A stretch of DNA of 64,000 bases from Candidatus Gastranaerophilales bacterium (GCA_944325315.1 CALVAA010000001.1:1-64000); one strand, 5' to 3'; counted from the stretch's first letter, positions 43,964 to 53,494 are shown. The notes: generated by a model from the letters alone, not told the origin. Numbers and translations are program-made.

Positions 43964-45101
43964 AATGGACTATCCTTTGAATTCTTTTTTTTGAAATATT
44001 TATTAACACACCTATCATGCACAGCGAAACAAATAAACTCGAACCCCCATAGCTTATAAGGGGAAGGGGTATACCGGTAGCAGGAACAAATGAGCTTGCA
44101 ACAGACATATTTGTAAAAGCCTGGAAACAAATTGAAAAAGTAATGCCTACTGCAAGAAGTTTTCCAAACATATCAGGACACTTTTTGGCAATTATAAAGC
44201 CACGGTGTAAAAATACACCAAACAAACAAACTAAAAAGAAACACCCTAAAAATCCAAACTCTTCTCCGATTATTGCGAAAATAAAATCCGTATGTCCTTC
44301 GGGCAGCCAGGACAATTTTTGTTTTGAATTACCAAAACCCACACCAAAAAAACCGCCGGAAGAAAAAGCTACCATTGATTGAATAATATTGTATCCCGAG
44401 CCAAGAGCATCCGAAAAAGGATCCCACCAGACTTTTATACGTTTTAATTGATAGCCTCTTATTGTAGTTGCAATTGCAAAAATTCCGACCCCAAATGCGC
44501 CAAATATCATCTTTATTGAACCGCCGGCAACATAATACATAACTATTGATGTCATTAAAAGAAGAATAATCATAGATAGGTTTGGCTGCATATATATAAA
44601 AAGAAGCATAAGGGCAAAAATTCCATAAAAAGGATATTTTCCGGAGTCCAGTATGGTGCAGTTTTTACAAAAAAGTGAAGCAAAATATAAAACTAAAGCA
44701 GGCTTTGCAAACTCTGAAGGCTGGAACTGCAAAGGTCCTATCACAAGCCACCTTTTAGCTTCATTTACCGTGACACCCAGGGGAGAAAATTTGACCAAAG
44801 CAAGTGTTGCAAGAACGAAAACTCCAAAAAACCCTGCAAACGGTTTTAGTTTTTTATAATCAAATTTTGAAAAAAATATAGCTCCAAAAACTCCTAAAAC
44901 AAGCCAGGCAAGCTGTTTTAAGGTAAAAGATAAAGGATTTTCGCCGTAGCCAATTGCCTTAGGTGCTGAAGCCGAAAATACTGTCATTATTCCAAATACA
45001 ACAATAAAAATCACAACCACAATGAGAATATTATCTGCAGGTGTTTGAGTGTATGTTGTATTTGTATGTGTTGTATGTTGTCTATTTCTTTGATAATACA
45101 T
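43950..45101 (-). CDS. ftsW: Septal peptidoglycan polymerase FtsW (SEDS family)
   Basis: A 383-residue SEDS protein with about ten membrane segments. FtsW signatures: FGIMTVFSASAP, FKQLAWLVLG-like FTLKQLAWLVLGVFG, KRWLVIGPLQFQPSEFAKPALVLYFAS, AFSSGGFFGVGFGNSKQKLS then WLPEGHTDFIFAIIGEEFGF, and TGIPLPLISYGGSSL. I start at ATG 45101, inside the end of murD; ATG 45116 is also in frame but lies directly on the GAGGAG ribosome site. The threonine-rich opening (HTTHTNTTYTQTP) is a cytoplasmic leader. Confidence 0.92.
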   Translation of the reverse strand: MYYQRNRQHTTHTNTTYTQTPADNILIVVVIFIVVFGIMTVFSASAPKAIGYGENPLSFTLKQLAWLVLGVFGAIFFSKFDYKKLKPFAGFFGVFVLATLALVKFSPLGVTVNEAKRWLVIGPLQFQPSEFAKPALVLYFASLFCKNCTILDSGKYPFYGIFALMLLFIYMQPNLSMIILLLMTSIVMYYVAGGSIKMIFGAFGVGIFAIATTIRGYQLKRIKVWWDPFSDALGSGYNIIQSMVAFSSGGFFGVGFGNSKQKLSWLPEGHTDFIFAIIGEEFGFLGCFFLVCLFGVFLHRGFIIAKKCPDMFGKLLAVGITFSICFQAFTNMSVASSFVPATGIPLPLISYGGSSLFVSLCMIGVLINISKKRIQRIVHYVQQ

Positions 45102-46425
45102 AGTTTCTAAACGCATCTCCTCTTTTTTCGTAGCTTTCAAACATATCGAAGCTTGCACAAGCAGGAGACAGCAATACAATATCCGGTTTATCCAAGGAAG
45201 CTATATCAATTGCTTCTTCTAGGGTTTTTGAACTTACTATATTTATATAGTCATTTTTGGATAATTCTTCTTTAAATCTTTGAGTTGCCTCTCCGATTAA
45301 AACTACTTTTGAAATGTGATTTTTTATTGCATAAATAAAGTCTTTAAGGGTTGTTTTTTTATCTCTGCCGCCTGCAATAAGAACAACCTTTTTATCTTTA
45401 AAAGAGTTAATTGCAACGATACTTGCTTCGGGATTTGTTGCTTTAGAATCGTTGTAGTAGTCTGTTCCTTCAATTGTTCTAATGAATTCAAGGCGGTGTT
45501 CTATTGCTTTAAAGGACTTTAAGCCTTCTTGAATAGTTTTTATGTTGAGACCGGAAATTTTTGCAGCCAAAATAGCGCACATTGCATTTTGAATATTGTG
45601 AGGGCCTACTATTTGAAGTTCATTGATATTTATTATTTTTTCATTGTTTAAAACAATTTCATCTTTATTGAGATATATGCAGTTTTCAATATCTTGTTTT
45701 TCAAGAGAAAAGAAATATACATTCGAATTAATTTTTGAAGCGAGTTTTTTTGTGTAAGGGTCATCAAAATTTAAAATTGCAAAACAGTTTTTGTCCTGGT
45801 TGTAAAATGGTTTTGCTTTTGCATTAAAATAATTTTCAATTGATTTATGCCATAAAATGTGGTCCGGGGTTAAATTAGAAAATATAGCAATTTTAGGTTT
45901 TATAGTGTCAGAATAATTGAGCTGGTATGAACTTGCTTCAATTACATAAAAATCAGGGTTTTTATCCTTATATTCCAAAGGACTTATGCCTATATTGCCG
46001 CAGGCAGGTGCAAAATATTTTTTAGATAATATATGAGAAGTTAAAGCGGTAATCGTAGTTTTTCCGTTTGTTCCCGTAATTAAAATTATTTTTTCATTTT
46101 CCGTTAATGAAAGGTACTCTATATCTGAAAAATATTTAATATTTTTTTCTGTCAGCCTCTTTAAAACTTCGGCTTCAGGGGGGATAGACGGGCTCAGTAT
46201 ACAAAAATCGGCATTGTTTAGGAATTCTTCCGAGTGTGAACCAAATTCGATTTTTGCCCCTTTTGAAGTTAATTCATTAATGATTTTTGTATCTTTTTCA
46301 TCTTGTTTATTATTTTCGGAAATAAAAACATTGCTGCCTTTGCCTAAAAAGTATCTGGCTGCTATTATGCCTGTTTTTGATAATCCTAAAATTAATATTT
46401 TTTTGTTTTGTAAATTGTTATCCAT
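45082..46425 (-). CDS. murD: UDP-N-acetylmuramoylalanine--D-glutamate ligase
   Basis: A 447-residue Mur ligase that adds D-Glu to UDP-MurNAc-L-Ala. The N-terminal Rossmann part has ILGLSKTGIIAARYF. The ATP loop is LITGTNGKTTITALTSHIL, followed by ASSYQLNYSDTIKPKIAIFSN then LTPDHILWH, and the late YYNDSKATNPEASIVAI and LIAGGRDK motifs. It follows mraY by two bases and overlaps ftsW. Confidence 0.95.
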   Translation of the reverse strand: MDNNLQNKKILILGLSKTGIIAARYFLGKGSNVFISENNKQDEKDTKIINELTSKGAKIEFGSHSEEFLNNADFCILSPSIPPEAEVLKRLTEKNIKYFSDIEYLSLTENEKIILITGTNGKTTITALTSHILSKKYFAPACGNIGISPLEYKDKNPDFYVIEASSYQLNYSDTIKPKIAIFSNLTPDHILWHKSIENYFNAKAKPFYNQDKNCFAILNFDDPYTKKLASKINSNVYFFSLEKQDIENCIYLNKDEIVLNNEKIININELQIVGPHNIQNAMCAILAAKISGLNIKTIQEGLKSFKAIEHRLEFIRTIEGTDYYNDSKATNPEASIVAINSFKDKKVVLIAGGRDKKTTLKDFIYAIKNHISKVVLIGEATQRFKEELSKNDYINIVSSKTLEEAIDIASLDKPDIVLLSPACASFDMFESYEKRGDAFRNYVLSKK

Positions 46426-46427
46426 TT

Positions 46428-47393
46428 TTATGCCTTATGTAAAAAATAAACTAAAACACTTAAAAAAGAACTTACAAAAGTAATTAAACAAAAAGTTATA
46501 ACAATTTTGTTTTCGCTCCAGCCTGATAGTTCAAAATGATGATGTATCGGACTCATTTTAAAAATTCTTTTACCTGTTAATTTGAAACTTATAACTTGCA
46601 GCATAACAGAACATGTTTCGCATATAAATACTATTGAAATCGGTATAAGCCAAAGTTCAAATTTTCCCATTATTGCAATAGTTGCAATTAAACCCCCCAA
46701 TGCAAGGCTTCCTGTGTCTCCCATAAAAATTTTAGCAGGTTTTTTGTTAAAATATAAAAATCCAAGACAAGAAGCGCTTGCTGCTATTGAAATTATAGCT
46801 AAATCAACATCATTATTTAAAAAACAAATTATAGCACAAGCAAGGAATGCAAAGACACAAGAGCCGGAAGCAAGCCCATCCAGTCCGTCAGTTAAATTGA
46901 AGGCATTTGATGCCCCTACCATCATAAAAACAACAAACACCGGATAAAACCAACCAAGATCAATACTAAAATTCAAAAAGGTTACTTGTGTTTGATGTGA
47001 AAAAATAATATAAAAAGCAGGGAGCATTGCAACTGCAATTTGCAGTAATAATTTTGCTCTGGCTGAAAGACCTAAGTTATGATGCGCTTTAATTTTTTTA
47101 ATATCATCTTCAAAACCGGTAAAAGCATAGAAAATTAAAGTCATGATAACAATCATTGCGCTTGTGGTTGTTTTTTGCGCCATAAAAAGCGTTATAAGAG
47201 AAGCAATAATAATAGACAATATTATAAAAACGCCGCCAGTGGTGGGGGTTTTTTCTTTATATGCATGCATTTTGGCCACTTCTTCTCTGATGTATTGGGA
47301 ATATGCCTTTTTTTTCATAAAGTCTATATAAGGTATTCCAAAAAGCAAGCAAAGTATTAGAGCTATAAGCCCTGCTACGCTAATCATTATCAT
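46428..47393 (-). CDS. mraY: Phospho-MurNAc-pentapeptide transferase
   Basis: A 321-residue, ten-segment membrane enzyme that makes lipid I. MraY motifs: KMHAYKEKTPTTGGVFI, GFEDDIKKIKAHHNLGLSA, NAFNLTDGLDGLASG, FMGDTGSLALGGLIATIAIM and MSPIHHHFELSGWSE. I start at ATG 47393, seven bases after GTGGA inside the end of murF; starts at 47411 and 47387 are also possible. It overlaps murF by about 14 bases. Confidence 0.95.
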   Translation of the reverse strand: MIMISVAGLIALILCLLFGIPYIDFMKKKAYSQYIREEVAKMHAYKEKTPTTGGVFIILSIIIASLITLFMAQKTTTSAMIVIMTLIFYAFTGFEDDIKKIKAHHNLGLSARAKLLLQIAVAMLPAFYIIFSHQTQVTFLNFSIDLGWFYPVFVVFMMVGASNAFNLTDGLDGLASGSCVFAFLACAIICFLNNDVDLAIISIAASASCLGFLYFNKKPAKIFMGDTGSLALGGLIATIAIMGKFELWLIPISIVFICETCSVMLQVISFKLTGKRIFKMSPIHHHFELSGWSENKIVITFCLITFVSSFLSVLVYFLHKA

Positions 47394-48717
47394 AATTTTC
47401 CACCATTTCAATTATCTGTTCAAATTTCATTGACCTCGATGCTTTTAAAAGAATTGTTGTTTTTCCTTTAATGTTTTTTATAATATATTGAGCGCAATCT
47501 TTATTATTTTCAAATTCCAAGGATTCAAGAGTTGTATTTCTTGCGATATGTCTTGCAAGCGTGCCTACTGTTAAGAGTTTTACATCCGTATATTTTGATA
47601 AAAACTCTCCGATTTGCTTGTGATACATTATTTCATCTTTTCCTAATTCGCCCATATCGCCTAAAACAAGCACAATAGGCTTTGGATAGATTGAAAGAAA
47701 AGTTTTTAAAACAGCATTCATGCTTTCGGGATTAGCATTATAGCTGTCGTTTATAAATGTTAAATCCTTATAAACAGTTTTTTCCCATCTTTTTTCAATG
47801 GGCTTATAGTTTTTTAGACCGTTTTTGATATTTTCTGTGTCAATATTTTTCTCGAGCGCCGCTTCAATTACTAAAATTGCATTTGAAACATTGTATTCTC
47901 CGGGCTGTGTAATTTCATATTTTTCGCCTTTGTATTCAAAGGTGGTAGAATCGACAGATATTTGTATATTTTTAGCATCTTTAATATTTGTATATATTTT
48001 TTTGCCTTCAAATGAAAGGTTATTCTTAATTTGTGGGCAGTCAACACCAATAAAAACCCCGTCTTTTTTAAGATTTGCCGTAATTTCACATTTGGCTATC
48101 GCTATATTTTTAAGAGTTCCCAATCTTTCAACGTGAGCCGAGCCTATGTTTGAAATTATTCCCATATCCGGATTTGAATATTTAGATAAAAGTTCAATTT
48201 CACCCAAATTTCTCATGCCCATTTCAACAATCAACACTTCAGTATCAACAGGCATATTGAACATAGTTTCGCAAAGGCCGATTTCATTGTTATGATTAAG
48301 CGCTGTTTTATGGGTTTTAAATTGTGTCTTAAAAACACAATATAGCATTTCTTTGGTTGTTGTTTTTCCGCAAGAACCGGTAATTGCTATAACATAAGGA
48401 TTCACTTTATTTCTTATATAATTTGCAAGCTTTAAATAAGCAACAAGTGAATTTTTAACATAAATTATAAAAGAAGCCTGTTTATTTATTTTGAATTTGT
48501 CTTGGGTAAAATATCCTATAGCGCCTTGTTGCACAGCTTTATCTATAAAATTATGTCCGTCAAAATTTTCTCCCCTTAAAGGAAGATAAACATTTTCTTT
48601 TACCGGTTTTCTTGTGTCTGTTGATATTTCAAATAAAGTATTTTGGTTAAATGAATCATTTATATATAATACTTCACATTCAAGGCAGTTTAATATTTCT
48701 TTTAAGCTGAAGCGCAC
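47380..48717 (-). CDS. murF: UDP-MurNAc-tripeptide--D-Ala-D-Ala ligase
   Basis: A 445-residue Mur ligase completing the pentapeptide precursor. The domain order is normal: N-terminal substrate domain (STDTRKPVKENVYLPLRGENFDGHNF split over it), the ATP loop ITGSCGKTTTKEMLYCVF, NHNNEIGLCETMFN and VIVEMGMRNLGEIELLSK, then a C-terminal part with DSYNANPESMNAVLKT and LVLGDMGELGKDE. It opens the mur run; murE, murC and murB are absent from the window. A partly mismatched hairpin (48731-48756) lies just upstream of its start. Confidence 0.95.
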   Translation of the reverse strand: MRFSLKEILNCLECEVLYINDSFNQNTLFEISTDTRKPVKENVYLPLRGENFDGHNFIDKAVQQGAIGYFTQDKFKINKQASFIIYVKNSLVAYLKLANYIRNKVNPYVIAITGSCGKTTTKEMLYCVFKTQFKTHKTALNHNNEIGLCETMFNMPVDTEVLIVEMGMRNLGEIELLSKYSNPDMGIISNIGSAHVERLGTLKNIAIAKCEITANLKKDGVFIGVDCPQIKNNLSFEGKKIYTNIKDAKNIQISVDSTTFEYKGEKYEITQPGEYNVSNAILVIEAALEKNIDTENIKNGLKNYKPIEKRWEKTVYKDLTFINDSYNANPESMNAVLKTFLSIYPKPIVLVLGDMGELGKDEIMYHKQIGEFLSKYTDVKLLTVGTLARHIARNTTLESLEFENNKDCAQYIIKNIKGKTTILLKASRSMKFEQIIEMVENYDND

Positions 48718-48819
48718 AGGGTTCTCCTAAAAAATAATTCTGTATAGAATAATTTTATACCAAAAACCCCTGCTAACAAGTTAATTTTTATCAAGTGGGA
48801 AAACGGCAGATTTAAAGAC

Positions 48820-49635
48820 TTATAGTTCATCAACAAGTTTAGAATCTGATTCCATATCGGATTTCAATGTCTGACGAACAATGTCTGCTTGTGTGTCAAG
48901 CATTTTGCAAATTGTTTCAATATTTCTTACTTTGTCTTCTAAAATAACATCGGCGTTATTTGTAATATTGCCTGTAATATTTTGATAAGCGGATAATGCG
49001 GCAGAACCCGTTCCTTGCATTAAGTTTCCCGCTACAATAGCACCAAGACCAAATTCACCGGCATAAGGCGCAATGGACTGCAAAATGCCGCCCCAACCGG
49101 AAATTAATCCTGCCACAGGAAGAAGGATATTTTGCCCAAAACCAAAACCGGATGTTGCCCCTGCTGCGTATGATGCACTATTTAATGCGGCAATTCCGGC
49201 AGCAGATACCGCAAAGCCCGTGGGCAAACCTGCTGCGCCTCCCGTTGGAGCGCCTTCGCTTCCAAAGCCTAAAGAAATCCCGGCTGCTCCCGAAGGAAAC
49301 CCGGAATAGCTTGAAAGACCCGAAACACCAAAAGCATTTGTTCCGGAATCAAGATATGAATTTGTTGCATAATTTGGAGACCAATAAGAAGTTCCGGGAA
49401 TATTCATCATAGAACTTCCTCCCAGAGTTGGCATAAAACTTGAAGGAGAAAAAAGATTGGCTAATTGCCACAAAAATCCGCCAGCTGTTCCAAAGCCTGC
49501 GCCTGTAGCGGTTGAGCCGGATACAGTTAAATCTCTTAATCTGTCATAGGTTTCATACAGCTCAGCCTTAGCCGCAGAGCTTGCTGCTCCGTATTTATTT
49601 GCAATTGTTAGTGCATGGTCATTTTTGTAGGACAT
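48820..49635 (-). CDS. Gly/Ala/Ser-rich unknown protein
   Basis: A 271-residue protein I cannot assign. The first 40 residues (ALTIANKYGAASSAAKAELY, TYDRLRDLTV) and last 50 (ITGNITNNADVILEDKVRNI, CKMLDTQADIVRQTLKSDM) are helical and charged. The middle 170 residues are very rich in Gly, Ala, Ser and aromatic residues and include hydrophobic stretches, resembling a surface-exposed or secreted assembly protein. There is no signal peptide. It lies on the minus strand between two other unusual proteins; terminator 49732-49754 separates it from the one upstream. Confidence 0.7.
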   Translation of the reverse strand: MSYKNDHALTIANKYGAASSAAKAELYETYDRLRDLTVSGSTATGAGFGTAGGFLWQLANLFSPSSFMPTLGGSSMMNIPGTSYWSPNYATNSYLDSGTNAFGVSGLSSYSGFPSGAAGISLGFGSEGAPTGGAAGLPTGFAVSAAGIAALNSASYAAGATSGFGFGQNILLPVAGLISGWGGILQSIAPYAGEFGLGAIVAGNLMQGTGSAALSAYQNITGNITNNADVILEDKVRNIETICKMLDTQADIVRQTLKSDMESDSKLVDEL

Positions 49636-49731
49636 ATTCTACCTCAACAATAGTTTATTAGATAGTTGAATGAATTTCTATAATATATTCTATTGATTTT
49701 TTAATGAAGTTTTTTAAAAAGTCAAAATAAA

Positions 49732-49754
49732 AAAGGACAGAATTTCTGTCCTTT
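49732..49754 (-). terminator. Rho-independent terminator
   Basis: Stem AAAGGACAG / CTGTCCTTT (9 bp) with a 5-base loop. On the minus strand it is followed by TTTTATTTT. It ends the message of the gene at 49797-50933. Confidence 0.85.
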
Positions 49755-49796
49755 GCAAACAAATTATAAATATGGAGGAGAATATAAAAAACTTTT

Positions 49797-50933
49797 TTAG
49801 GCAAATACTTTGAAAGTTTTTTCAACATTATCATCAATTACTTTTGTAACGGATTCCATTTCTGTTGCAATCGCATTTTGTTCGGTATTTAACTGTTGCA
49901 GTCTTAATTCAAGCTGTTGGTCTTTCTTTTGTATTTGTTCTGTTTTTGCATTTATATCTGAAATGGATTTTTCATATAAATCTTTATTGTATTTATAATC
50001 ATTCATTGCTTCATCATATTTATCCTGATTTATTGCTCTTGTTGTTGAAACGGAGTATGTTTGACCTTTCAAATATGAAGGAGCACCTTCGTTTATGCCG
50101 TCTCCATTTAAAACAGTAATAGAGCTTATTCTGTCAGATTCTGTTTTTTCAACCGTAACATCAACATCTGTTGTCTGTTCTGTATAATAAGTGCTTGAGT
50201 TATACGAGTTAAATATTTTGTTGGTATTTGAGCTGTTTAACATATTTTCAAGCTGTGTAGCAGTAAAGAAGTGATTCTTACCTTTTGAATCCTGGTAGAA
50301 ATAGTATTCTTCATCACCTTCATTTTCAGCCGCAAGGTCTTCTTGACAAGTTGCAAAGCCTGTGATTTTTGAACTGTCACCGGGAACTTTATAAATTTGC
50401 CAAGGAGTAATGGCAACTGTACCTTCATCGTTTAACGGATTTGTATCATCTTTATTGTATTTAATAGTGCCTGCGCTTGTTTCGTTTTCGCTTAATTTTA
50501 TTGTTGCGCTTGCAACCTGGTCAAATGTGTAATTACCGCCAAGAACGCTTCCGTCCGCATTTTTTACTTCAGAAGGCGTAAATGTATAGCTTGAAGGAAT
50601 TGACTGGCTGTGTTCGATTTTTGTAGACAAGGTTGCTCTGTATGTGTTAGAGCCGTCTGTTGCTTTTTGAATATTTGTAATTGTATAGTCGCTGCTTAAA
50701 CCGTTTGCGGAATCTTCCATTACATATGTTGTTTCATAAAAATCGTTTGTAGAAGGAGGAGTAGGTACTTCAAGTTCAAGCATTTGGTTGTATAAATTTG
50801 AGCTTTCATTAGCCAAAGCTGTTCTTTGTTGGTTAATTTGTTGACCCTGGTATTCTACGTTACTTTTTCTTGCGGTTAGGCCCAGAAACCTTGCCTGACT
50901 TGCTGCCATACCCATAACTGTCATTGCCTCCAT
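49797..50933 (-). CDS. Unknown protein of a Gastranaerophilales-type family
   Basis: A 378-residue protein with AASQARFLGLTARKSNVEYQ at its N-terminus, then QGQQINQQRTALANESSNLY. I recall this opening from many proteins of gut Melainabacteria. The middle is beta-rich and threonine/serine-rich; the last 70 residues form a coiled coil (EKSISDINAKTEQIQKKDQQ onward). Helical ends around a variable beta-rich middle recall flagellin- or hook-associated-like filament proteins, but that is only a layout comparison. Starts at 50924 and 50915 are also possible; the GGAGG between them best suits 50915. Confidence 0.72.
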   Translation of the reverse strand: MEAMTVMGMAASQARFLGLTARKSNVEYQGQQINQQRTALANESSNLYNQMLELEVPTPPSTNDFYETTYVMEDSANGLSSDYTITNIQKATDGSNTYRATLSTKIEHSQSIPSSYTFTPSEVKNADGSVLGGNYTFDQVASATIKLSENETSAGTIKYNKDDTNPLNDEGTVAITPWQIYKVPGDSSKITGFATCQEDLAAENEGDEEYYFYQDSKGKNHFFTATQLENMLNSSNTNKIFNSYNSSTYYTEQTTDVDVTVEKTESDRISSITVLNGDGINEGAPSYLKGQTYSVSTTRAINQDKYDEAMNDYKYNKDLYEKSISDINAKTEQIQKKDQQLELRLQQLNTEQNAIATEMESVTKVIDDNVEKTFKVFA

Positions 50934-51060
50934 TGTTTGCTTACAATAGAATTTACGGGTTTTGTTTAATGAAACTTTAGAATATATAAAGTTATTTTTA
51001 CAAAAGTTTACATTTTGTTTTTACCGATATATAATGTATAAAAAAAGGAACGAAACACAA

Positions 51061-51825
51061 ATGCCGCAAATATTAGGAAATATTCATTCAATAGAATCAT
51101 GTGGAACGGTAGACGGCCCCGGAGTTCGCTTTGTTGTTTTTATGCAAGGCTGCCCTATGCGCTGTTTGTATTGCCACAATCCGGACAGTTGGGACTTTAA
51201 TGTAAATAAAAAAATGTCTGTCAGTGAAATATTAGAAAAATATGAAAATGTAAAAGAATTTTTGAAAAATGGCGGTTTGACTTTAACGGGAGGAGAACCT
51301 CTTGTTCAGATTGATTTTGCAATAGAATTGTTTCGTTGCGCAAAAGAAAAAAATATCCACACGACTCTTGATACATCCGGTGTATTGTTTGACAAAAACA
51401 ATACAAAAAAAATGGATGAATTAATGAAGTATACTAATTTGGTTATGTTGGATATAAAACATATTGACCCTGTTGAACACCACAAACTTACAGGTCATCC
51501 TAACAATAATATACTTGATTATGCAAGATATCTTTCAAACAAAAGAATACCTGTTTGGATAAGACATGTTGTAGTACCGGGAGTTACATACCAAAAACCT
51601 TATTTGATAAGATTGGGTGAGTTTTTATCGACACTTGATAACATACAAGCACTCGATGTTTTACCTTATCACAATATGGCGATTCCGAAGTATGAAAGTA
51701 TGGGAAAAGACTACCCTTTAAAGAATGTTCCTCCGCTAACAAAAGAACAGGCAATTGACGCAAGAAACATTATACTTGATGCTATGAGAGAAGCTAAGCT
51801 AAAAGAACAAAAGGAAAATTCTTAA
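51061..51825 (+). CDS. pflA: Pyruvate formate-lyase activating enzyme
   Basis: A 254-residue radical SAM enzyme that installs the glycyl radical in pyruvate formate-lyase. ESCGTVDGPGVRFVVFMQGC and the cluster motif C-x3-C-x2-C in GCPMRCLYCHNPD are intact, as are LTLTGGEPLVQ and VLPYHNMAIPKYESMGK. The start is ATG 51061, after AAGGAACG. pflB is not adjacent. It shows an anaerobic, formate-producing route from pyruvate. Confidence 0.94.
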   Translation: MPQILGNIHSIESCGTVDGPGVRFVVFMQGCPMRCLYCHNPDSWDFNVNKKMSVSEILEKYENVKEFLKNGGLTLTGGEPLVQIDFAIELFRCAKEKNIHTTLDTSGVLFDKNNTKKMDELMKYTNLVMLDIKHIDPVEHHKLTGHPNNNILDYARYLSNKRIPVWIRHVVVPGVTYQKPYLIRLGEFLSTLDNIQALDVLPYHNMAIPKYESMGKDYPLKNVPPLTKEQAIDARNIILDAMREAKLKEQKENS

Positions 51826-52430
51826 TCATCTTCAAGCAAATCGCCAACATTTTCTTGCAGTTCATTATACACATCTATTGTGTTTGAACAAATGTATAAT
51901 TTTCTTCTTACAAGACTTTTGATTGTTTCACAAAAACACTTTAAAAGTGCTAAATCCAACCCTATTGTTCCTTTATTTTTTTCAATTAATTTCCAGACTT
52001 TTTTTGTGTATTTTTCATCCCTGCTATTTGGTTCAATTTTGTCTGCCAAAAAAATGATTTTTTCAAAAACAGACATATTAACAGCACCTATTGTATGGTT
52101 TCTTACGGCTGAAATTATATCACTGTCTTCAATTTCAAATTCTCTTTGGATGATATAAGCACCTGCTATAGCATGAAATGTTTTTGGGTTTTTAAGTTCC
52201 GTTTCATCAAACCCTGTTTTAATTTCGTTTTTGATTAGCTTTAAAAGTTCTTTATCTTCAAAATTTTTGGCGCAGTCATGTATTAAACCTGCAATGTAGG
52301 CTTTTTTTTCATCTTGATTAAATATTTTAGCAAGTTTTTTAGCGCACTGTGCGCAGCCAAGAGAGTGAGCATATCTTTTAGACGATAAATTTTCGCTCAG
52401 CCATTGGAGTATATAATCTATGCTTTTCAA
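51822..52430 (-). CDS. yqeK: HD-domain hydrolase YqeK (bis(5'-nucleosyl)-tetraphosphatase)
   Basis: A 202-residue HD-domain protein of the YqeK family, which splits Ap4A symmetrically. Motifs: SSKRYAHSLGCAQCAKKLAK, AGLIHDCAKNF with the HD pair, FHAIAGAYI, VRNHTIGAVNMSVFEKIIFL then ADKIEPNSR. Its start overlaps the end of nadD by 53 bases, and the nadD-yqeK order is the usual one. It converges on pflA, overlapping by four bases. Confidence 0.92.
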   Translation of the reverse strand: MKSIDYILQWLSENLSSKRYAHSLGCAQCAKKLAKIFNQDEKKAYIAGLIHDCAKNFEDKELLKLIKNEIKTGFDETELKNPKTFHAIAGAYIIQREFEIEDSDIISAVRNHTIGAVNMSVFEKIIFLADKIEPNSRDEKYTKKVWKLIEKNKGTIGLDLALLKCFCETIKSLVRRKLYICSNTIDVYNELQENVGDLLEDD

Positions 52431-52989
52431 TGTATTCTCTAACCTCTTTAGTTGTAAGTCCGGCTATATCTTGTTTATTTTTGATATAATCTCTTATCAT
52501 CTTTGATGATATATCCAAAAAATCTATATTTAAAACTTCAAATGAATAATTTTTATTCCTAAAGTATTCAAATGCTTTAGCTCCCATAATTTGTCCGTTT
52601 GAAAATTTTCTTGGGATTACAATAAAGTTTAGCTTTTGTCTTAAAATTTCCGGTTCTTTCCAACTTTCAATTTTGAAAAATTGGTCATAACCTATTATAA
52701 AGTTTATTTTTTGCCGGTTATTTTCATCGTACAATTTTTCAATTGTTCTATATGTGTAACTTGGAACTTGGAGTTTAAATTCAATATTTGAGACATTTTC
52801 TTCTCCAAGAGCAATTTTTACCATCTCAAATCTGTTTTGAAAGTTTTCAAGTTCTTCACTTTTATGAGGAGGCATATAACAGGGTATAAAAATAATTTTT
52901 TCATACCCCTTAATTTCCTTTACTCTTCTGGCAATTTCAATGTGCCCTAAGTGTATCGGGTTAAATGTTCCAAAAAAATAACATATCAT
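52378..52989 (-). CDS. nadD: Nicotinate-nucleotide adenylyltransferase
   Basis: A 203-residue nucleotidyltransferase that makes deamido-NAD. The G-x-F-x-P-x-H-x-G-H motif is GTFNPIHLGHIEIA at the start, and the late I-S-S-x-x-I-R motif reads DISSKMIRDYIKNK. The PCYMPPHKS segment and FIIGYDQFFKIESWKE match NadD. The first residue block, MICYFFGTFNP, gives the normal N-terminus. Confidence 0.93.
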   Translation of the reverse strand: MICYFFGTFNPIHLGHIEIARRVKEIKGYEKIIFIPCYMPPHKSEELENFQNRFEMVKIALGEENVSNIEFKLQVPSYTYRTIEKLYDENNRQKINFIIGYDQFFKIESWKEPEILRQKLNFIVIPRKFSNGQIMGAKAFEYFRNKNYSFEVLNIDFLDISSKMIRDYIKNKQDIAGLTTKEVREYIEKHRLYTPMAERKFIV

Positions 52990-53029
52990 AATATAATTAT
53001 ATAACGCAAAAGCTTATTTACAATAATAA

Positions 53030-53425
53030 CTATACGCTATATCTTATTGCATCGGTATAAAAACTTATATCTTCCAAAGGATACATATTTTCATATTCAC
53101 AAGCAGCTTCCCCTGCATCATAAATGCTTTTGTATTCTTTGTCTGAAAATTTTTCATAGTATGTGGTTTTGGTTGATACGTCTTTATTTAAGTTGTATGA
53201 ATAAATAGGATAAATTGTTGCTACATAAAACTTTTTGCTTTTTTCGCTGTAGTGTACATGGTAAGTTTTATTTTTAAACTGATCTTCGGCAAGGTATTTT
53301 AACCTTTGAGCTTCAATAGTTCCTTCCTGAATCCCGTTTTTTTCGATATGAGCTTCAATTGCTTTTTTAGAAAGAGCGCAAAAGTTTGTATTTTTTATTG
53401 AATTATTTACAGGATTGACTTTCAT
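53030..53425 (-). CDS. Small unknown protein
   Basis: A 131-residue protein beginning MKVNPVNNSIKNTNFCALSK, a style shared with the unknown protein at 40473-41591. The rest is mixed helix and strand, rich in tyrosine (YHVHYSEKSKKFYVATIYPI, YNLNKDVSTKTTYYEKFSDK). There is no signal peptide, membrane segment or known motif. It has a plausible GGGGAAAC ribosome site. It looks like a lineage-specific gene. Confidence 0.65.
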   Translation of the reverse strand: MKVNPVNNSIKNTNFCALSKKAIEAHIEKNGIQEGTIEAQRLKYLAEDQFKNKTYHVHYSEKSKKFYVATIYPIYSYNLNKDVSTKTTYYEKFSDKEYKSIYDAGEAACEYENMYPLEDISFYTDAIRYSV

Positions 53426-53494
53426 TGTTTCCCCTTTCGTTTGCTTATATTCAAAAACATGTAAATAATTTATTTTGCTATTAAAATAGATAGT

